Origin: Deltaproteobacteria bacterium | GTDB taxonomy: Bacteria; Desulfobacterota; BSN033; UBA1163 | DNA: 37,830 bases | NCBI GenBank assembly: GCA_018333535.1 | Contig: JAGXTA010000110.1 | Location: 1 to 37,830, forward strand | Reading direction: 5' to 3' | Position numbers and translations under genes: made by a program | In this document: piece after piece, positions 34,360 through 37,830 of the stretch | How positions within the stretch are numbered: position 1 is the stretch's first letter | Layout: each line of letters starts with the position of its first letter | Notes under the pieces: model-generated | Seen by the model: only the letters and a program-made list of their open reading frames with translations | Told to the model about the DNA's origin: nothing | Database searches by the model: none

Positions 34360-35682
34360 ATGAAATATCAGATTCTAATACCAAATGCCATTGTTCAACG
34401 CACTTTCGAAAGCGCTCTTCTACAAAGCTCTCATAGACGATCAACCTTGTTCAGCGATCTTAGAACAGTGTTCAAGAAAGAGTTTGAACAATTATTGTGC
34501 GAATGCGGCATAGAGGTATATGGCAACTCATTTCTGGCTGCGACAAATCTAATAGCCAGCAAATCTGTGGAATTTCAACCAATGATTATTTACGGCGAAA
34601 AGCACGGTATAGAATTTTGTTCCAAATATGGTCACGACGGTTACAGCCTTGAAGCTCTAAACTATACACATCCGGACTATTGTAAAATGCCTTCGTTACT
34701 TCCATTTGCACAAATTAACGGGTTCTCCATTGGGAACATTGCCGTTCTCGTGGCAAATCGTGACTACGAAATTGAAATTCTTACTGAAGGGGCTGTGGAG
34801 TTAGTTGGTTATTCTTATTCCATTTCATCAAAAAAGAAAAAATCATTTATAGCATTATTTGGCGTCAGATTCGCCACAGATCTGCTCACCCAAATTATTG
34901 AGAAATATCAAATAAAAAACTGTAAGTGTGTTACCTCACAGATCGATGAAGTTCAAGTAATATACCCATATGGTTATCCCGTTTTTTTCATCTGCCGTAA
35001 CTGTGGACAGTTTTTTATTTGTAGATGTTTCGAGGACTACTTTGATATGTATCATGACATTATCAGGCTTATAAATTACAAAGAAAAGTTGCTGGAGCAA
35101 ATAAAGAATTTCAAGGTCAGAGATAATCTATGTCATTTATGTACTGGCGAGGTTCCACAATACAAGTACGGTAGTTCTATGTATCATTCAACATTTCTGC
35201 AAAGATATTTACCGTATCATACACTGCTCATGAGAAAACGAGTGAAACAGCAAGCTACTGATAACCAACATTATGAGAAAGCAGAGAAGGATACAGAAAA
35301 CGAGTTAAGAGAGTCTTTGGGTTATCCAAAGATAGGAGAACAGTGGATTTCTGAAACAATGCTATACAAAATCGTCAAAACACTGTATGCACCTAAAGAA
35401 GTCATACATCACTATCGAGGAGAAGAATTAGAAGGGTTAGAACTCGACATTTGGATACCAGACCTCAAACTCGGAATAGAATACCAAGGAGAACAGCATT
35501 TTAAAGCGATGAACCAGTGGGGAGGGGAAGAAGGTTATAAAAAGCGAATTGCAAATGACATCAGAAAGAAGCAACTTTGTAAGAAATGTGGGTATCATTT
35601 GATAGAATTCATTCATGATGAAGAATTAACATCGGAATTAGTTGAAAGAAAATTATCACTTATATTGAAACAGCCAATCTAA
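34360..35682 (+). CDS. Zinc-binding protein with a PD-(D/E)xK-like nuclease domain (cassette 1)
   Basis: The 440-residue protein is not a member of a family I recognise over its full length. Residues 1-200 are a unique region. CRNC (212-215) with C221 and C223, and CHLC (258-261), suggest a zinc site. The C-terminal 80 residues look like a restriction-endonuclease fold: ELDIWIPDLKLGIEYQGEQH (361-380) supplies D363 and E374-x-Q376, followed by D400 and K403 and a CKKCGYHLIEF strand, a pattern of Vsr/DUF2726-type nucleases. Codon use is AT-rich, unlike ligA upstream. There is no ribosome site, as in many cassette genes. The stop TAA (35680-35682) lies in the R'' box of the following attC-like repeat. 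A role in defence is inferred from the fold and its neighbours. Confidence 0.75.
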   Translation: MKYQILIPNAIVQRTFESALLQSSHRRSTLFSDLRTVFKKEFEQLLCECGIEVYGNSFLAATNLIASKSVEFQPMIIYGEKHGIEFCSKYGHDGYSLEALNYTHPDYCKMPSLLPFAQINGFSIGNIAVLVANRDYEIEILTEGAVELVGYSYSISSKKKKSFIALFGVRFATDLLTQIIEKYQIKNCKCVTSQIDEVQVIYPYGYPVFFICRNCGQFFICRCFEDYFDMYHDIIRLINYKEKLLEQIKNFKVRDNLCHLCTGEVPQYKYGSSMYHSTFLQRYLPYHTLLMRKRVKQQATDNQHYEKAEKDTENELRESLGYPKIGEQWISETMLYKIVKTLYAPKEVIHHYRGEELEGLELDIWIPDLKLGIEYQGEQHFKAMNQWGGEEGYKKRIANDIRKKQLCKKCGYHLIEFIHDEELTSELVERKLSLILKQPI

Positions 35683-35767
35683 CAATCAAATCAACCCGAC
35701 AGGGAATAAGCCCGGTTTGTTTTTAGTCCGGGGTAATTGCCCCGGCGGGTTATTTAGGTCGTTCGGC
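35677..35767 (+). other. Putative attC recombination site 1 (91 bp)
   Basis: It opens with ATCTAAC (R'', fits RYYYAAC) and closes with GTTCGGC (R'). After a 9-nt spacer, AACCCG (35693-35698) pairs with CGGGTT (35746-35751). The arms then pair with few mismatches and one bulged base through ACAGGG...CCCGG (35699-35715) and CCGGGG...CCCGG (35728-35745), around loop TTTGTTTTTAGT. Overall the strand folds into one long imperfect hairpin, the form recognised by integron integrases. R' departs from the GTTRRRY consensus at one position. Confidence 0.62.
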
Positions 35768-35775
35768 AATCGAAA

Positions 35776-36834
35776 ATGAATGAATCACGAAACAAACCAA
35801 AGGTTTTCCTCTCTCATTCCAAGCGTGACATAACTTTCATGCAACGCATTTACGACGACTTCCGACATTGCCAGATTGAGCCGTGGCTCGACTCCGAGGA
35901 AATACGACACGGCCAACCTTGGCTTGATGCAATTTTTGAGGGTGGCATTCCGACATGCAACTGTGTGCTTGTCTATCTCACCCCCAATTCTATTGAATCG
36001 GCCTTGGTGAAAAAGGAAATAGATGCCTCTATCATCAGCAAATTACGCGACAACCATATTGCTTTCCTTCCGTATGTGTCGCATTCTGAACTCCGTGTGA
36101 AACTTAGACCTGACATCCAGGCACTCCAGACGCCTGAATGGAATGAGGCTAATTATCATAGTCTGCTCCCACGAGTCGTCGCAGAGGTTTGGCGGAGTTT
36201 TATGGAGCGCACGGTTCTGGCCGCGACAAGCGCGGAGAAAGTAAGGAGACTCGAAGCCGAACTTGAGGTGGGCCGCCTTAAAAGCCAACAAGCTGGACCA
36301 TTTGCTGAGGGCGAGGACCGAGACTTCCGTTACATATGGAATGCACTCGATCGTTGGGAGCCTGTCATCTTCCAAGAACTTCAGGACAAGACGGGTTATA
36401 AGATGCCTGTTCGGGAATTGACGGTGGTGGTCCGTCAAAGAAGCATTTTGCCATTCTTGGCGGGTCCTAACGATTTCGAGCACAATGAGAGATCTATCTC
36501 TCACATTCTCCGTGAACATGTCCAGCCTTCGCTCCTCATGAAGGAGAGTCCAGTTGACAACACAAGCATTCACCTTGCGCGTTGCCCTGACTTAACCCAA
36601 GAATTCCTCATGTTTGGACTCATCGAGCGGCGCGAAAGACCACAGCGCCAGGTAGGGGAAAGACGCCTTTCAACTTGGCTTTCGTTCGAACCAAAGCTTT
36701 ACACATTAGTTTACACACAGAAAATGGAGCGTTTCAAATACTGGCTCGCTTTCAATGGATTATTGCCGAAGGAAATTGAATGGTCTAAGGAAAGTGAATG
36801 GTCTGCCGAACAACCGGCTGAACCCAACAAGTGA
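35776..36834 (+). CDS. TIR-domain protein (cassette 2)
   Basis: The 352-residue protein starts with a TIR domain (about 8-140): KVFLSHSKRD (9-18), DFRHCQIEPWLDSEEIRHGQ (28-47), VLVYLTPNSIESALVKKEID (64-83) and IAFLPYV. E81 is placed where the catalytic glutamate of NAD-cleaving TIR enzymes lies; the nearby tryptophan of the usual S..WV..E motif is replaced by leucine. A coiled-coil-like segment (EKVRRLEAELEVGRLKSQ, about 154-171) leads to a C-terminal region of about 180 residues that I do not recognise, perhaps a sensor. Bacterial TIR proteins commonly serve in anti-phage systems such as Thoeris or CBASS. The ATG lies 14 nt after the cassette border; the last 10 codons are inside the attC-like repeat. 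Confidence 0.87.
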   Translation: MNESRNKPKVFLSHSKRDITFMQRIYDDFRHCQIEPWLDSEEIRHGQPWLDAIFEGGIPTCNCVLVYLTPNSIESALVKKEIDASIISKLRDNHIAFLPYVSHSELRVKLRPDIQALQTPEWNEANYHSLLPRVVAEVWRSFMERTVLAATSAEKVRRLEAELEVGRLKSQQAGPFAEGEDRDFRYIWNALDRWEPVIFQELQDKTGYKMPVRELTVVVRQRSILPFLAGPNDFEHNERSISHILREHVQPSLLMKESPVDNTSIHLARCPDLTQEFLMFGLIERRERPQRQVGERRLSTWLSFEPKLYTLVYTQKMERFKYWLAFNGLLPKEIEWSKESEWSAEQPAEPNK

Positions 36835-36877
36835 AAGGCATCGCCTTTCACTTCCGGGTTAGCCGTAGACGTTACAG
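36805..36877 (+). other. Putative attC recombination site 2 (73 bp)
   Basis: It opens with GCCGAAC (R'') and closes with GTTACAG (R', deviating from GTTRRRY). CGGCT-g-AACCC (36815-36825) pairs with GGGTTAGCCG (36856-36865), leaving a single bulged G. AAGTGAAAGGC (36829-36839) then pairs perfectly with GCCTTTCACTT (36843-36853). The AACCC/GGGTT core sits 9 nt from R'', as in site 1. The TIR gene's stop is within the hairpin, which could also end transcription, although no T-run follows. Confidence 0.58.
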
Positions 36878-37102
36878 AGGAACACATACATCCACATAGG
36901 AAGGCACACGATATGGGGTGTTCATTGAATGGTGGGCTGGCTTGGGCTGGAAAATTAGGTTTTTGGCCCCTCTCTTCGCTATTGTGACTCCTATTTTTCG
37001 GTAGTGTCTTCTGGCCATGCGGATAGGCAGGTGACAACATTGTCTTGCTTTTTAGTGGCTTGTAAGCGACTCCAAAACGGGGTATAAGGTGGTACCAACA
37101 AA
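36878..37102. other. Leader region of the third cassette-like unit
   Basis: No gene is supported. A 24-codon frame from ATG 36913 has AGGAAGG upstream, but its product is not recognisable. The near-palindrome GACAACATTGTC (37032-37043) could be an operator for the methylase gene. An AAGGTGG at 37086-37092 serves as its ribosome site. A leader over 200 nt is long for an integron cassette. Confidence 0.4.
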
Positions 37103-37830
37103 ATGAACACACCAGTCAAATTACGATCTAATGGTCCTGTGGAAAACGGTCACGAGCGCGGCAAACGGTTAGAAACAGGACATCAGTTCAACAACCGACG
37201 GCTGATCGGGCGTGCGAGCGACCGCCGTAGCAAAATGATTGCTTTTGGTTATTACGGTGGGAAGTTTTCCCACCTGGATTTCCTCTTGCCGTTACTGCCG
37301 ACTACCTTTACTCATTTCTGCGAACCTTTCGGCGGCTCCGCGGCCGTCCTGATCAACCGCCCGCCCGCGCCTGTTGAAACCTATAACGATTTAGATTCTG
37401 AAGTGGTGAATTTCTTCCACTGTTTGCGCGATCACGGCGACGAGCTTATTCGGCTCATCAGTTTGACTCCTTTCTCACGCCAAGAGCTCGTGAAAGCGTG
37501 CCGCCCTGAGCCAGATCTCTCGGCGATTGAGCGTGCGCGCCGTTTTTTCGTTCGCGCACGCCAGACACGAACTGGATTGGCACAAACGAGCTCGGAGGGC
37601 CGTTGGGCTCATTGTGTCTTGACTTCACGTGCCTGTATGGCCGGGGCTGTCTCACGTTGGTTAGGCAGCGTAGAAGGTCTACCCCAAATTGTCCAGCGGC
37701 TACAGCGCGTTCAGATCGAGAACGCCCCCGCAATCGAAGTAATTCGTCGCTATGATTCCCAATCAACGCTCTTCTACTGCGACCCGCCGTATCCTCACGA
37801 GGCCCGTGGTGACAGTAAGGCCTATAGCTA
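37103..37830 (+). CDS. DNA adenine methylase (Dam/D12 class), 3' end beyond the window
   Basis: The frame is open from ATG 37103 to the right edge (242 codons). After a basic 44-residue N-terminal extension it shows the D12-class motifs: MIAFGYYGGKFSHLDFLLPL (45-64) for SAM binding, FCEPFGGSAAVLIN (about 72-85) corresponding to FxGxG, YNDLDSEVVNFF and the catalytic DPPYP near residue 227. Such enzymes methylate adenine N6, usually at short palindromes, and act in restriction-modification, phage or solitary roles. ATG 37235 is an alternative start. Composition is GC-rich, unlike cassette 1. Whether a cognate nuclease lies beyond the edge, or is the cassette-1 protein, cannot be seen. Confidence 0.87.
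   Translation, partial: MNTPVKLRSNGPVENGHERGKRLETGHQFNNRRLIGRASDRRSKMIAFGYYGGKFSHLDFLLPLLPTTFTHFCEPFGGSAAVLINRPPAPVETYNDLDSEVVNFFHCLRDHGDELIRLISLTPFSRQELVKACRPEPDLSAIERARRFFVRARQTRTGLAQTSSEGRWAHCVLTSRACMAGAVSRWLGSVEGLPQIVQRLQRVQIENAPAIEVIRRYDSQSTLFYCDPPYPHEARGDSKAYS

Larger units (their letters stand above)
34337..37830 (+). mobile_element. Putative integron gene-cassette array (no integrase in view), continues beyond the window
   Basis: Unit 1 starts GTTAGAT (34337, or the copy at 34318) and its 3' repeat opens with the exact complement ATCTAAC (35677). Unit 2 starts GTTCGGC (35761) and its 3' repeat opens GCCGAAC (36805). Each unit holds one plus-strand gene beginning 14-22 nt after the border and ending inside the 3' repeat. 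This is how integrated cassettes look, because the R'' box of each attC pairs with the start of its own cassette. Base composition changes at each border (unit 1 AT-rich, unit 2 intermediate, unit 3 GC-rich), as expected for cassettes of different origin. Unit 3 starts about 36871 and is cut by the window edge. No intI or attI is visible, so a CALIN-type array is the likeliest reading. Confidence 0.62.

Noticed and set aside
36711-37112. 133-codon minus-strand frame across the end of the TIR gene
   Set aside because: It runs through the attC-like hairpin and antisense to the TIR gene, has no recognisable domain and no ribosome site.

Overview
The window looks like a chromosomal segment of a Gram-negative bacterium. 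It encodes LpxC (lipid A synthesis), a MurE with the DNPR signature of meso-diaminopimelate-type peptidoglycan, and a complete proteobacterial-order division/cell-wall (dcw) cluster. Gene style (ATGA/GTGA couplings, GGAGG ribosome sites, radical SAM genes, mosaic intergenic repeats, a DUF4338 gene) suggests a deltaproteobacterial/Desulfobacterota-like lineage; this is inference from gene content, not a phylogeny.

Layout. 1-2.9 kb: the start of a DUF4338/DruA-like gene running off the left edge, an unusual fusion of a response-regulator receiver domain to LpxC, and a radical SAM protein, all on the minus strand. 3.0-5.6 kb (+): a sirtuin, an SH3b lipoprotein and a zinc-ribbon membrane protein. 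5.6-9.4 kb: a YdjM-like membrane protein, a strong bidirectional terminator, a BrnT/BrnA-type toxin-antitoxin pair, small hypothetical genes and an alpha/beta hydrolase. 9.4-11.2 kb: a large radical SAM protein next to ftsZ. 11.3-30.4 kb (-): the dcw cluster in the order mraZ-rsmH-ftsL-ftsI-murE-murF-mraY-murD-ftsW-murG-murC-murB-ddl-ftsQ-ftsA-ftsZ, headed by a promoter and three GTGG boxes spaced exactly 10 bp, which look like the MraZ operator. 30.9-34.3 kb: an AAA/DUF4143 ATPase and divergent ligA, whose predicted promoter implies a leaderless mRNA.

34.3-37.8 kb (+): the most interesting part. Immediately behind ligA lie three same-strand genes of very different base composition: a zinc-binding PD-(D/E)xK-like nuclease, a TIR-domain protein and a D12-class DNA adenine methylase. 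The first two are each followed by a 73-91 bp imperfect inverted repeat. The 7-mer that opens each of these repeats is an exact reverse complement of the 7-mer at the start of the same unit (GTTAGAT/ATCTAAC and GTTCGGC/GCCGAAC). This is the architecture of integron gene cassettes with attC sites. I therefore read the segment as a cassette array without a visible integrase (CALIN-like), with cargo that looks like phage defence or restriction functions.

A second theme is that nearly every gap between genes, including most gaps inside the dcw operon, holds a degenerate array of short (about 7-8 bp) words arranged as two inverted arms. Each gap uses a different word. In several places these arrays run into the 3' ends of genes (murD, ddl, the radical SAM gene).
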